Below are positions 1 to 11,026 of a stretch of DNA of 64,000 nt, in pieces. The position numbers and the translations under genes were made by a program. The stretch comes from Blasia pusilla. Taxonomy: Eukaryota; Marchantiophyta; Marchantiopsida; Blasiales. Positions within the stretch are counted from its first letter, which is position 1. Each line of letters starts with the position of its first letter. Under the pieces are notes generated by a model. The model saw only the letters and a program-made list of their open reading frames with translations, made no database searches and had not been told where the DNA came from. The stretch spans positions 1,054,001 through 1,118,000 of the forward strand of contig CM114273.1 of assembly GCA_050084515.1 (NCBI GenBank). Direction: 5' to 3'.

Positions 1-1206
1 CTACCTCCCTTAATTACCGCTTGCGTCTGCCTCACGAGCCGGCATATCTGCATCAATGTCAGTAATGACGTAGTCGTCAATGTTGAGACTCAGTTTCAAG
101 ATGCTGTGAACATGAGAGCCAAATGTGTTGCAGTCACTCAAGCTATTACTCCCTTCGTGTTCCTAGAATTTTGGTTTGCGGTATTAAGCGGTCTGATTGA
201 GTTGTTCTATAGGCTGCAAAGAGGAACTCGTTCCGTTGAAATCAGTCAATTCGGTTCAGAAGTCTGATTCCTCATGTGACGTTAGAAGTAATATGTTGCA
301 CTATAGACTTGAATCCCAAACTTGCCACGAATTCCGTCACTAATTGCAACAGGACTGACCGAAGTTTCACGAAACTGTTTCTGATGTGCTCAAGGGTAGT
401 CAATTCCTCCCGACTCTTTAAGGATTTCTTTCAACTCTCACGACTGGAAGGCAAGAGAGTTAAGCATCGAAGGACTCCGATTCTCTCTCGTGGTGTTCCA
501 TGGTCTAACGGGATGAGTTCTTTGGGATCATGACACCATGTAACCTGACGAGTTGTGAGATTTCACGATTTCAGGGCACCTTCAGGATGGAGATTAATCA
601 GAAGGACCTTCTCAATCTCAATCCAAGACGGGATGTCCGGAAGAAATGTTCCAAGGTTGGTGAAATCCATGTCGGGCTCCATTCCGAACTGGCACTGAAA
701 ACAATCAGGATCGAAAGCAGACCATATCTAGCGACGCTGAATGGTGGAGCGAGAGGTATGTACGGCTGCTTATTCTTCAATTTGGATCTTTGCGCGTCCA
801 TTTTTCCTTCAGTGTATGGAACAGCAATCGCTGCGATTGTGGAATTGCATGGAAGTGAGAATGACACCGTTCCGTGGATCCCACGCACGCACGCTCCCTT
901 CTAAAACACACGATCCGCTCTCGTTTGTGAGCACAAGCGTTCTTTGTGCAACTGTATGTTCAATTGAAGAAGATTTCAGACGAATCCGAGACACGTTTCC
1001 AGGACAAAACTGGGATTCCATCGCAGAATTTGGGGTGGAACAATTTCATAGCGGTCCCGGAATCACAGCTGCTGATTCGTTTCGGAAAGAAAGGTCCAAA
1101 ATGTCAATATTGGGAGGAGAGGATATCTCCGCCACTGTTGGTCAATGCACTCATCTCCTTGGAAGGAGGATATCTCCGCTACTGCTTGTCAATGCATACA
1201 CGGAGA
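1..1206. other. No recognisable gene
   Basis: Several overlapping open frames of 70-170 codons occur on both strands, but none shows a domain or motif that I recognise, and none has a clear splice structure. From about 1115 the word GGATATCTCC recurs in both orientations and leads into the hairpin at 1207-1246. The base composition resembles the gene-poor DNA around the P450 more than the AT-rich transposon regions. Confidence 0.5.
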
Positions 1207-1246
1207 TATCTCCTTCCACACTCGAGTGCGAGTGTGGAAGGAGATA
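1207..1246. repeat. Perfect 18-bp hairpin
   Basis: Positions 1207-1224 are the exact reverse complement of 1229-1246, leaving a four-base loop. The stem contains TCTCCTTCCACACTCG. The neighbouring sequence (1115-1206) carries further inverted copies of GGAGATATC, so this is the tip of a larger fold-back zone. It has no run of U's and no gene before it, so it is not read as a terminator. Confidence 0.75.
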
Positions 1247-1618
1247 CAGGTGAAGTTCAATAGTGAATCCTCTTCAATGCACTTCACATAGACGACGAAG
1301 CTCATGTAGATCCTCTTCAATGCACGCTACATCGTCCATCTTTGACGCATATAATTCACGCAGGTTTTACTGATGATAGATTACATCCCTAACCCTCCTC
1401 CTGCCGATTTCTGCAGGCCTCCTTTCCAGCGATGAACTTCAAAAACCTATAATTTGAGGAAGAAAGGAGTGAGGAGTTTTCCTCGACCAGAAGGCTGCAA
1501 GAAAACGCTATAATACGCGTGTAAATTGACACTCCGGCACCAAAATAGCTCTATGATTCTCGTTCGTCACCTATGAACTGACCACATGATCTTCATAATA
1601 AAAGCTTCCGGAGCTAGA

Positions 1619-2120
1619 AACGAGGTATGCCATATGTTTTCTCCAGCTTCTTAGATTCTTCAGAAGTTGGAAACGATGTATGCCATATCTTTTTTCCAGC
1701 TTCTTGCATTCTTCATCAGGTGGAAAAGACGTGTGCCACCATATCTTTTCTTCAGCTTCTTAGATTCTTCATAAGCTGGAAACGATGTATGCCATGTCTT
1801 TTTTCCAGCTTCTTAGATTCTTCATAAGGTGGAAATGATGTATGCCATATCTTATTTCCAGCTTCTTACATTCTTCATAATCTGGAAACGATATGTGCCA
1901 TATCTTATTCTCAGCTTCTTCCATTCTTCATAACCTGGAAACGATGTGTACCATATGTGTTTTTCAGCTCCTTACATTCTTCATGTGCTGGAAAAGAATG
2001 TATGCCAGAACTCTTTCCCAGCTTCTTGCATTCTTCATCATAAGCTGGAAAAGACGTAAGCCATATCTTTTTTCCAGCTTCTTGCATTCTTCATAAGCTG
2101 AAAAAGTGTATCCCATGTCC
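1619..2120. repeat. Tandem array, about 54-bp unit, about nine to ten copies
   Basis: The phrase GTATGCCATATCTTTTTTCC followed by AGCTTCTTxxATTCTTCATAAGCTGG recurs about every 54 bases. Within each unit CCAGCTT and AAGCTGG are inverted, so each copy can fold on itself. Copies differ by substitutions and small indels, so the array is not recent. The open frames across it are repetitive and have no coding character. Confidence 0.8.
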
Positions 2121-2240
2121 TTTTCAGCTTAGGAAGAATCCATTCCTTATCTTCCCTAGGCTCTATCGTGATCTACCATGAGATTGGGAGCTCTCTTAGT
2201 ATGGTGCGGAGCTGCCGCCGCACCAGAGTTCTTGAGGGGG

Positions 2241-2525
2241 CTTCATAAATGCTGGTTGAAGGTGTTTTGTTGAGAGACCAAGGAGGAGTCTTTTGTGTGT
2301 ACACACAACCAGATGTGAACTTCATGGTGCACGTTTCATAGATGCTGGTTGAAAGTGTTTTGTTGAGAGACTTAAGGGGGAGTCTTTTGTGTGTACACAC
2401 AACCAGATGTGAACTTCATGGTGCACGTTTCATAGATGCTGGTTGAAAGTGTTTTGTTGAGAGACTTGAGGAGGAGTCTTTTGTGTGTACACACAGCCAG
2501 ATGTGAACCTCATGGTGCACGTTGC
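2241..2525. repeat. Three tandem copies of a 94-bp unit
   Basis: Three consecutive units (about 2241-2331, 2332-2425 and 2426-2519) share TAGATGCTGGTTGAAAGTG, TTTTGTTGAGAGACTT, a purine run such as AAGGGGGAGTC, and TGTGTGTACACACAACC. The third copy is followed by unrelated sequence. The purine run resembles a copia polypurine tract, so the unit may derive from the end of an LTR element, but no LTR is visible here. Confidence 0.8.
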
Positions 2526-2722
2526 TTGGTGGTGAAGAGTAGACGTGAGAGAGGGAGTGAGAATCACTCTCATTTGTATGCATATTTTGAAGTCTAACAT
2601 GAAAATCTCAAAATTTTTCTGCTGTTTCCATCTGGTCTTTTGTGACTGCTTTCTTCTCATGAGCATATCTCGTTTCTAGATCCGTTCATTTTGTAACAAA
2701 AACAAAATCCTTTCAGAGAAAA

Positions 2723-2931
2723 GTGAGGCATAACCGTTTAGCGTACCCGACCTACCATTGGAATTCGTCTATCCACCCATAAAGTGGATAGACGAATTCC
2801 AGAGGTAGACTTTTATCGGAGTTACCTAAAGTTTATGTCAGTTTATAAAGTGGATAGACGTTTACCGGAGTGTCAATTTACACGCGTATTATAGCGTTTT
2901 CTTGCAGGTACGCTAAACGGTTATGCCTCAC
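2723..2931. repeat. Fold-back with 25-bp ends and an internal hairpin
   Basis: Positions 2723-2747 (GTGAGGCATAACCGTTTAGC...) are the perfect reverse complement of 2907-2931. Inside lies a second hairpin: 2760-2776 pairs perfectly with 2784-2800 (GGAATTCGTCTATCCAC) around a seven-base loop, with imperfect pairing extending further out. The 14-base phrase AAAGTGGATAGACG occurs again at about 2847-2860. The right-hand 25-bp arm starts at the last base of the 43-bp inverted repeat, so two inverted-repeat systems are joined here. Confidence 0.7.
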
Positions 2932-3606
2932 ACACTTGCCCAGGTTTGAGCGCGGCAATGTCACATATGTAGTAACGGATGAGAATCTCCTCTGATTGGA
3001 AATATATTATCACCAGTTGTAGATATTTGTAGTCATATACAACGGGAATTTTAACCTATTGTAGAGAATGGAAGCTAAGATTGTGAGAATTATAACAAAC
3101 TGCAGAAAGTAAAAACTAAAGATTGTGAAGTCATGTGATTGTCGGGCATATTTTCTAATCAACCCGGATTGGAACTTGAGTTCCAAATCTTATATATTCA
3201 ATGATCATATTTACTGTCATCTAATGATCGTTTGATGGACTTGTTATTTGACATGTGTGTCTAGTTCCTTATTGTAGAGCTTGCATCCTCAAGGTTGCCA
3301 TCCTCTGGATCAATTGGAACTATAGTTCCATTAAGCCTGCTCCTGAGATTCCTTTGTCGCAAAAAATCATAGAATTTGGAGTTGCGAGCGAAAAGTTATG
3401 GTCAAACTTGCAAAAACTGCCATTGCTAGGCGATTTTTAGGGTTAAATTGTTCAAACCCTAAACCAGCCGCCACGCCGGCGGCAGCCGTCGCCGTCATAG
3501 TCACCGTCAAAGGTCCGTCGTTGACGGTCAACCATCACCATCAACAGTCCACCACCCACCCACCGTCCGCCCGCCGCCGCCGCCGCCACTTAGCGTTGCT
3601 CAGAGC
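2932..3606. other. Spacer, possibly the outer part of a gypsy LTR
   Basis: No gene is recognised. The left half is AT-rich. From 3460 the sequence becomes strongly GC-rich with CCG and CGCC runs, similar in style to the following arm at 3607-4502. It could be the start of the LTR that leads into the gag relic at 4736, but no TG/CA end or target duplication could be fixed. Confidence 0.35.
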
Positions 3607-4502
3607 CGCGTTCATCCGTTGTCCACCCTTTGGTTGCCATTGCCGCCATTACGAAGTTGAGGGTCTTCCACGACCACCGTTGATTCTCTGACTTGCGCCG
3701 CCACCACATACTTTGGTTTGGCCGCCACCGTCATCGCAGTTTTGTCATCAACCAGTGATGGCAGGTGACTCTGGGTTATGGTGTTTGAGTTTTCATTTCA
3801 TACTGCTATGTTGTGGTTGGTAGCCGCTCGACGACAATCGAGTACCGTATCGTGACGCCCATAGTTGCAACATGCCGCCGATTGCTGCGTCGTGCCGCTC
3901 GTGGCCGCACCGCACCGTCTCGATCGCAGAGCCGCTCCTTCACTAAGGAGCAGAGCGTGTGAATTGCTGATTGAGGAGGGTATGCCGACGAGTGCCGCAT
4001 CCGATTCCCGAGTGCCGTGCCGTTTGTAGCCGTTCCGTGCTGCACCGTACCGCTGGACCTACACCGCACATCGAGGAGGTTTGAGCAACGTCAATACGAT
4101 AGGAGTACGACTTACTGATTGGAGGAGTTATCTTCACGACCGAGTTGGGGTCGAGATTTGCAAATGCCAAGGAGCGACATCAACATTATTGTCAGGTTAC
4201 CCATTCTGGTCTCTTACCCTACACGTGTGAGGGATTTCCGGATATTGGGAAGTTATTTGGGATATTGGGCTTCGTGCTAATGCTAGGAGCATTGATGATG
4301 TATGGGTTTAGGGGACATAGACCTATGTGGGATGTCGAGAGTTGAGGATGGTTTGTCGATGAGAAGATAGATCGGTTGATTTGCCGCACCACGCTGCTTG
4401 TTGCCGCACAACACACGTCTTAGTGAGAGAGTGTAGATTGAGTGCCGCATGTTTAGTTTGAGTGATTGAGTGATTACTCGCGAGATTGAGAGTGATCGTG
4501 TG
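3607..4502 (+). repeat. Left arm of an about 0.9-kb inverted repeat; likely LTR/leader of a gypsy element
   Basis: This stretch matches the reverse complement of 8055-8958 with scattered substitutions and small indels; shared words include CTTTGGTTTGGCCGCCACCG, GGTAGCCGCTCGACGAC and CTACACGTGTGAGGGATTTC. It directly precedes a gypsy-type gag frame, so it is most simply the 5' LTR or untranslated leader. The right copy lies in the opposite orientation, which a normal LTR pair never shows. Confidence 0.7.
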
Positions 4503-4735
4503 AGAGGGTCATGAGGGCCATCACGGCGTCCTTTCAGTATTTTGAGAGGTGAAGTAGTGGAGCTGAGAGTAGCTCTGGAGGATTTACCCGGAATGGTGCG
4601 AGGTTTCAAGGGTCTCCACGTGAGAGACCACCTCGATCTCCTTTTGTGTCGTCTTCAGACGAGGGGGAGCGTGTAGAGGAGTGTGTTAGTGATCCACCGT
4701 ACACTTTGAGTGGTCCGACCAATTGAGCGTACGAG

Positions 4736-5720
4736 ATGGACGACCCGGGTGGAGGACCGCGTAGGTTTCTGGGTGTTGTAGGCACCATAGAACTACACGA
4801 CTTCATTGTGGAGTTTAGGAGTTGGTGTGACTCACAGCGGGCTAGGAACTCTAGAGAGTTCAACCCGTTTACAGCATGGAACGGTATGTTCTAGCATTTA
4901 GAGGGGGCGCCCGTGGATGATTACCATGAGTTCTCCCACAGATATGCCCAGGAGATTGAGGCATGGCGACTCTACTATGACCCACACTATGTGTCATGGA
5001 CGGAGCCGTTCCCCGATAAGGAGGAGGAGTCAGGAGAGTCAACTTCCTCTCCCACTAGTGATGTTTTAGGAGGGGTCACTCCCACTCGAGCAGTTGCACC
5101 ATCTAGCCGGGTTTGTCCCAGGTTCAACCCCATGGTAGAGTTCTTCGCTAAGTTGAGGGCGAGCTACCAAGGGGTTAGGATGGAGAAGTTGCAGAGCAAC
5201 CGCGACTTCCAAAGGCGTCTAGGTGAGAGTTTGCGTGAGGCTTACACTCGCTTGCGTTAGTTGATCAACGTCACTCAGGGGGGTGACAGTGGCTCAGGCT
5301 ATCCAGTCATGATACGCGATGTTGTACCGGACCCTACGGACACGAGTGCGGGAGGGGTGCTTCTTATGAACACCTCCTCTACATTGAGAGATATTTTTAT
5401 GACTGCCAAGAACATTCAGTGCAACATGGCAGAGGAGACCGTAGCCAACGTGGGTTCTGGGCGAGAGAAGTCATGATTGCCTGCACCACCATTGAGCAAC
5501 ATGGATTCTGAGATAGGTCTGTGGCACCACGACCTCAGGGAGGATACCGGGAGGCCATGCCACAGAGACTTGCGCCTTTATATGCAGCTCAACAACAACC
5601 GCCTATGATTACTTGTTGGTCATGTGGTGGAGCCCATCACCAACACGATTGTACCCGTCAGGGTCATGGACGCGTGCCTCAGCATGGAGGAGGAGATGGT
5701 GCTGCATCAGGAGGATATTA
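4736..5720 (+). pseudogene. gag: Ty3/gypsy gag relic with zinc knuckle
   Basis: Starting at the ATG at 4736 the frame runs to 5260, interrupted by TAG near 4893. It encodes the capsid-like pattern of plant gypsy gag: a WCDSQRARN stretch, then HLEGAPVDDYHEF, FNPMVEFFAKLRASYQGVRM and ESLREAYTRLR. After the stop at 5260 the homology shifts frame. Near 5608-5650 the frame ITCWSCGGAHHQHDC forms a retroviral-type zinc knuckle in the shorter C-x2-C-x3-H-x4-C arrangement. Gag would package the element RNA into virus-like particles. The in-frame stop and frameshifts make it non-functional. Assignment to Ty3/gypsy rests on the capsid pattern and the CCHC knuckle. Confidence 0.7.
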
Positions 5721-6775
5721 GTGTGACTATTATCAGAGGTATGATCACACACGCGCCAGGTGTTTCAGCTTACACCCTGAGTTATGTCGGGACCGAGGGC
5801 TAGAGAGAGCACCAGAGCGAGTTTTCGGTCCGAGTGGGCGTAGAGGTCGTGCACCAGGTGGTCCTGTTGGGGGACGAGGAGTTGGATTGGCCCGAAGGGG
5901 TGGTGGAGTTGCCTGTGGAGGAGGTAGAGTCCCACCACCTAGACGCATTGAGGGAGACGCCGGGTGTGAGGCTCGGATGGCTGCTCAGATACAGCAACTA
6001 TAGTAGTAGATTTCCGCTATGGCATTGAGATTACCCGATGTCGGATTCGTGGCATCGACGTCTTATGAAGTCGCCAGAGATATGGAGGATCCTGGTTGGA
6101 TGTGCGGGGTTGCCTAGATGGAGGCCATCGCAATTCTTACACGTGGAGCAGCCGTAGAGTTGGATCCACACCTAGGGAAAGCTAGGAAACGTACGAGGCT
6201 TTGTCTTTCACGTTGTCCCGAGGCGATGAGGACCCCATCGATGGGTCCTGATTAGAGTTCACAGAGAATTGGTGATGTTGTTGGTATGCAGGCAAGGAGG
6301 GCGATGGGAGAAGCGAGTGCGATGACTCCTATTGCTGATGCTCAGGAGGAGCATGTGTCGAGCACGTTGTTCGGTCGGCCACTATTATGTACCGCGCTCC
6401 TTTATTTTTTGCTTCAGATGTTATGACGTTAGGAGGTACGCCCGCCGAGGTTTTCGGACTGCCCGCTACGCTATGTGAGTGTGGAGTTGGTGTTCTTGCG
6501 TCACACTCAGGGGTGATTGGAGAGGAGGTGATGGACATGCCCTTGGAGCCTATGCTTGGGCCATCCAGGTCAGATTTATTGCAGGCTGCAACTGCTAGGA
6601 TGACGGAGATGCCCGCTAGACCCGCTATAGAGCGTGCCATGGCTTCTCCTGGTGTTGTGTTGTTGGATAATCGGGGAGAGATCTTCCACTTGGTGAGTCT
6701 AGGAGGTATAGTTTTTAGTCTGCAACGTGTCCTAGTGGAGGTTGTGGCTTGGTTTAGGGTACCCTTCACATAAAA
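5721..6775 (+). pseudogene. Degraded continuation of the gypsy gag-protease region
   Basis: Short open stretches in alternating frames follow the knuckle. A glycine/arginine-rich piece (about 5800-5930: RRGRAPGGPVGGRGVG) is typical of the gag tail. Beyond that I can read ordinary-looking peptide but no aspartic protease DTGA or DSGA motif. The 128-codon frame at 6387-6773 has no recognised domain. It is presented as the decayed 3' part of the same element; reverse transcriptase and integrase are absent. Confidence 0.35.
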
Positions 6776-8054
6776 TCTGAGCTTGTGTTGGGGAAAATCT
6801 GGAAACACATGTGCATGCAGTTCTGCTTCCCTATCAAAGCATAAATTTTGAAGTCCAAGTTAAGGTCATGTGGGTGCAGAATTCTTTCTAGTCCGGAGCT
6901 GATAATTTGGAATTCAAAAGCGAAGAACTATCGTCTAAATTGAAGTCCACACGACACTCTGCAGATTACTTACAGCTGCAGACATGTAATGCGTTTGTAG
7001 ATGCGGAGTTCCGCTCAGAGATTATAATGGAGTACTTTCATACTCTCAGTTTCAAGAGTTTCATCATTTCAGGTATAGAGTGATAAGTTGAATTCTAAAC
7101 GATTTCCTATGCGTCTAGTAGTAGATCTTTATGAGAAGAATGTAAAGACCTATAAACTGAGGTTCAAAAAGTACCGCGAGAAAATTAATTTGAACCATCT
7201 ATCATATGCTCTCACTAGAGACAACAAACCTCCACTTTTCATCTCCCACTTTGCTTCACATACAGCTGTGATGAAGGCCCTACTTTTGGACTCAAATTCT
7301 TAACTGCATTTTTTGTATCATTTGTGGATTTGCCTCGAAAGAAATGAGATAGTCTTTAAATCTTTTTTCTTTCCTCCCCTAACTAGAGATGTTTGAAGGG
7401 ACATATATTGCTAAGAATATGCCTAGTTTCATTTTCTCAAGTGGATTTAATTGCCTACTACTTTTCATTTGAGTGGACTTTGGTTCCATCTAAGAAAGTC
7501 CACTCAAATGAAAAATGACATAAAACAAATGCAACAAATGAAAATTTTATCTTTTAGTAGAATATGCACTTTGGATCAATAACATAGATTTAGGTGTACC
7601 TACCAGTAAGTGTGTGGGCAGAGGCCCAATCTCCTACATTGACCCAAGAATGCATAGGATAAGAATTTGTGACACTCTACTCAGATTTCCTCTATCTTGC
7701 TCCTCCCTTCCCCACTAAAGGTCACTCAAGATCTCTCATGTATCCCTTCAACTCACTCAAGCTTCAAACTTCCTACTTACTTACTCACAAGAAATGCACT
7801 AAGGAGTTGAGCATCAATCTATAATATGCTCTTCATGCCTTTGATGCATGTCTTGATATGTGTAATTTTACATAAGGAAGTTAAGAAAGAAAAGAGCTAA
7901 GTTAAGGGCATAATGTATAGTATTTTGCTTAGCATGGGCAACTAACTAGTGGATTTTGCATTGGTCTCCATTCAGCCGAATCAAAGTGTTGTTGATAGGA
8001 CAAGTCATAAACATCCCTTCTTGATGAGAACCTATGGGTGAATCGCCTCGAAAT
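6776..8054. other. Non-coding spacer inside the inverted-repeat pair
   Basis: No protein domain is recognised. The stretch includes a perfect 20-bp hairpin at 7462-7514. A few short frames of up to about 70 codons look random. This is where the pol genes of the gypsy element would be expected, so the element is internally deleted or was interrupted by other DNA. Confidence 0.45.
7462..7514. repeat. Perfect 20-bp hairpin
   Basis: Positions 7462-7481 (TTTTCATTTGAGTGGACTTT) are the exact reverse complement of 7495-7514, with a 13-base loop. The size is compatible with a tiny MITE or a small-RNA precursor, but the arms are short for a plant miRNA gene and no flanking duplication is obvious. Confidence 0.7.
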
Positions 8055-8958
8055 CACTACACGGTCACTCTCAATCTTGCGAGTAATCCCTCAATCACTC
8101 AAACTAAACATGCGGCACTCAATTTACACTCTCTCACTGAGACGTATGCTGTGCGGCAACAAGCAGCGTGGTGCGGAAAATCAACTGATCTATTGTCTCA
8201 TCAACAAACCATCCTCAACTCTGAACATCCTACACAGGTCTATGTCCCCTAAACCCAGACATCATCGATGCTCCTAGCATCAGTACGAAACCCTATATCC
8301 CATATAACTTCGCAATATCCCGAAATCCCTCACACGTGTAGTGTAAGAGACTAGAATGGGTAACTTGACAATAATGTCGATGTCGCTGCTCGCCAACTGC
8401 AAATCTTGACCCCAACTCAATCGTGAAGAAAACTCCTCCAATCAGCAAGTCGTACGCCTCTCGTACTGATGCTACTCAAACCTCCTCGGTGTGCGGTGCA
8501 CGTTCGGCGGTCCGGTGTGACACTGGCGGCACGGAACGGATATAAATGATACGGCACTCGGGAATGGGATGCAGCAGCAGCATACCCTCCTAAATCAACA
8601 ATTCACACGCTCTGCTGCTTAGTGAAGGAGCGGCTCCGCGATTGAGACGGTGCGGTGCGGCCACAAGCGGCATGGCGCCGCAATCGGCGGCGCGTTGCGG
8701 CTACGGGCGTGACGGCACGGTACTCGATCGTCGTCGAGCGGCTACCAATCACAACATAGCAATATGAAATGAAAACTCAAACACCATAACACGAGGTCAC
8801 CTCCCATCACTAGTTGATGATGAAACTGCGATTACGGTGGCGGCCAAACCAAAGTACATGGTGGCCGTGCAAGTCAGAGAATCAACGCTGGTCGTGGAAG
8901 ACCCTCCAATCTATAATGGCGGCAATGGCAACCAAGGGTGGACAACGGCCGAACGCGG
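8055..8958 (-). repeat. Right arm of the 0.9-kb inverted repeat
   Basis: This is the reverse complement of the 3607-4502 arm (shared words listed there), with substitutions at a level that suggests old age. It stops at about 8958, exactly where copia integrase-type sequence begins, so the copia fragment appears to have truncated or been joined to it. It may be a separate, oppositely inserted element rather than the partner LTR of the gag relic. Confidence 0.7.
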
Positions 8959-8965
8959 CACTCTT

Positions 8966-11020
8966 CTTAATCAACCAAACTCCAATAGCATGAGTTCATG
9001 ATAAGACTCCATTTGAAGTCTTCACACGAAGTAAACCTGTTTTTTCTTCTTGAAAGTATTTGGTTGTATATATTATACTCATGTTCCTTCTTGAAGATAT
9101 AAGAAATTAGACCCCAAATCTGAAAGATATACATTCATTGGCTATGCTCATGGAACTAAGAGGTATAAGTGCTATATTCCATCCTCTAGGCAGCTTATTA
9201 TTGGTCGCGATGTTGTCTTTCATGAGCTGAAGTCATGGAAAGAGCTCCATCTGAGCCTATTCCACCTCTAAACTTGTCTATTGAGGGAGAGAATATGACT
9301 GTCCATGGACGGGAAGAATATGTATTCAATCTGTTGACACTTGTTAGAGCTCGAATCAGGTGTTAGAGGCATTTATCTTGTGAACGACAACTTCGTAGAT
9401 CAAGTAGAGTTACACATCTTATTCATAGATTCATAAATGAAGGTTTTCTTGCGACACGTCATGCATATATGATGATTACCCTTCAAGAATAGGAGCCAAG
9501 ATGTTTTGAAGAAGCTGCAAGTAAAGTTGAATGGATTGAAGCTATGGAGGAAGAGCTTGTTGCATTAAGACATCAACACACATGGAAGCTAGTTGATATA
9601 TCTTCCGATAAAGAAACTATTAGTTGTAAATAGGTTTACAAAATCAAGCCCAATCAAGATGGTACAATTGATAGATACAAAGCGAGATTGGTGGTTAAGG
9701 GCTATGCACAATAATATGGTATCAATTATGAGGAAACATTTAGCCGTGTTGCAAAGATGGCGACTACGAGAACAGTGGTTATAGTTGTAGTAAGTAAGAA
9801 GTGGAGATTACATCACATGGACGTCAAGAATGCCTTCTTGAATGGAGATCTATACAAGAAGGTATATATGACTCAATCAATTGGATACGAGCATCCTAAG
9901 TTTCCATTTCGCGTATGCAAGTGGAAAAAACCTCTATACGGGCTCAAACAAGCTCCAAGAGCTTGGTATGACAAGATTACATATGTCTTATAAGTGTTGG
10001 ATTTTAGGATATGTAATTCTTACTCCTCGTTATATGTCTTGAGAGGACAAGATTGTATGGTTATAATTATATTGTATGTTGACAATCTCTTGATTGCTAG
10101 GAGTACTAAAGAAACGGTACAACAAGTCAAGCTGAAGTTACAGGAGAATTTGATATGAAGGACTTGGGAGAACTCAAGTACTTCTTTGGTGTTGAATTTA
10201 TCAAGGTTGGAGAGAGCATGTGGTTACTACAACCACAATATATCCTTCATATGCTTTCAAAATATGGTATGACGGCTTGTAAGCCAATCTCTACATCGTT
10301 GGACCAGAGTGTGAAGCTAAGAGTGGATGAAAGAGATTTCCTTGCAGATTCTAATATATACAGACGCATGGTTGGAAGTTTGATCTATCTAACTATAACC
10401 AAGCCAGATTTGAGCTATGTTGTTGGCCTAGTGAGCAAATTTATGCAAGCACCTCGATAACCTCACCTTGATGTTGTGAGGAGGATTATGCGATATGTGA
10501 AATTCTCTCTTCAATTCGGGCTTCAATTTGAACCTTCTCCGAGTTTTCAATTACAAGGATTCATCAATGCTGATTGGGCAGAAAGCGTGTCTGATCGACA
10601 TTCCATATCTGGTTATTCATTTACTTTGGGAAGCGCATCCATAAGTTGGGCTTCAAAGAAGCAACCTACAGTTGCTTTATCTTCAATAGAGGCTGAGAAC
10701 AGAGGAGAAACCAATGCAGCATGTGAGGCAATGTGGCTTCATCGATTACTTGTTGAGATTGGTGTTAGTAATTTAGGACCTAGTGTAATATATGCAGACA
10801 ATATCAGTTGCATCAAGCTTCCTAATAACCCTGTGTTTCATGCTCGTACAAAGCATGTTGAGGTGCACTATCATTTTATCAAAGAGAAAGTGCTTTCTGG
10901 AGAAATTTATCTTGTGTATATAGGTATGGATCAGCAAATTGCTGACATCTTTACAAAGGCATTGTCTAGAGATAAGTTTGAGATGTTAAGAAATGATTTA
11001 GGCGTTAGAGATTTCGATAT
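8966..11020 (+). pseudogene. pol: Ty1/copia pol relic (integrase end, reverse transcriptase, RNase H)
   Basis: Three blocks are readable. At 8990-9240 there is an integrase C-terminal pattern (DKTPFEVF; then FIGYAHGTKRYKCYIPSS and IIGRDVVFHE). At 9490-10460 lies copia reverse transcriptase: HHMDVKNAFLNGDL, PLYGLKQAPRAWYDKI, then MKDLGELKYFFGVEF. At 10476-11018 lies RNase H: YSFTLGSASISWASKKQPTV, LSSIEAE, IYADNISCIKL, HARTKHVEVHYHFI and ADIFTKALS. Multiple stops and frameshifts break it. The catalytic box at 10075-10086 reads YVDN instead of YVDD, a loss expected to abolish activity. Gag, protease and the 5' LTR are missing. The order integrase before reverse transcriptase is diagnostic for copia. 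Confidence 0.9.
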
Positions 11021-11026
11021 GAGCTT

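Larger units (their letters stand above)
1495..2907. mobile_element. Non-autonomous element bounded by 43-bp perfect inverted repeats
   Basis: Positions 1495-1537 and 2865-2907 are perfect reverse complements over 43 bases, beginning CTGCAAGAAAACGC and ending ACACTCCGG. Perfect terminal inverted repeats 1.4 kb apart are the usual mark of a DNA transposon or MITE. The interior has no transposase frame; it holds a 54-bp and a 94-bp tandem array and part of a second fold-back. I find no convincing target-site duplication directly outside the repeats, so the family is not assigned, and the right repeat may belong to the nested fold-back at 2723-2931. Confidence 0.5.

Noticed and set aside
1627-2096. 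Two plus-strand frames (66 and 67 codons) as genes
   Set aside because: They are translations of the 54-bp tandem array and repeat the same peptide.
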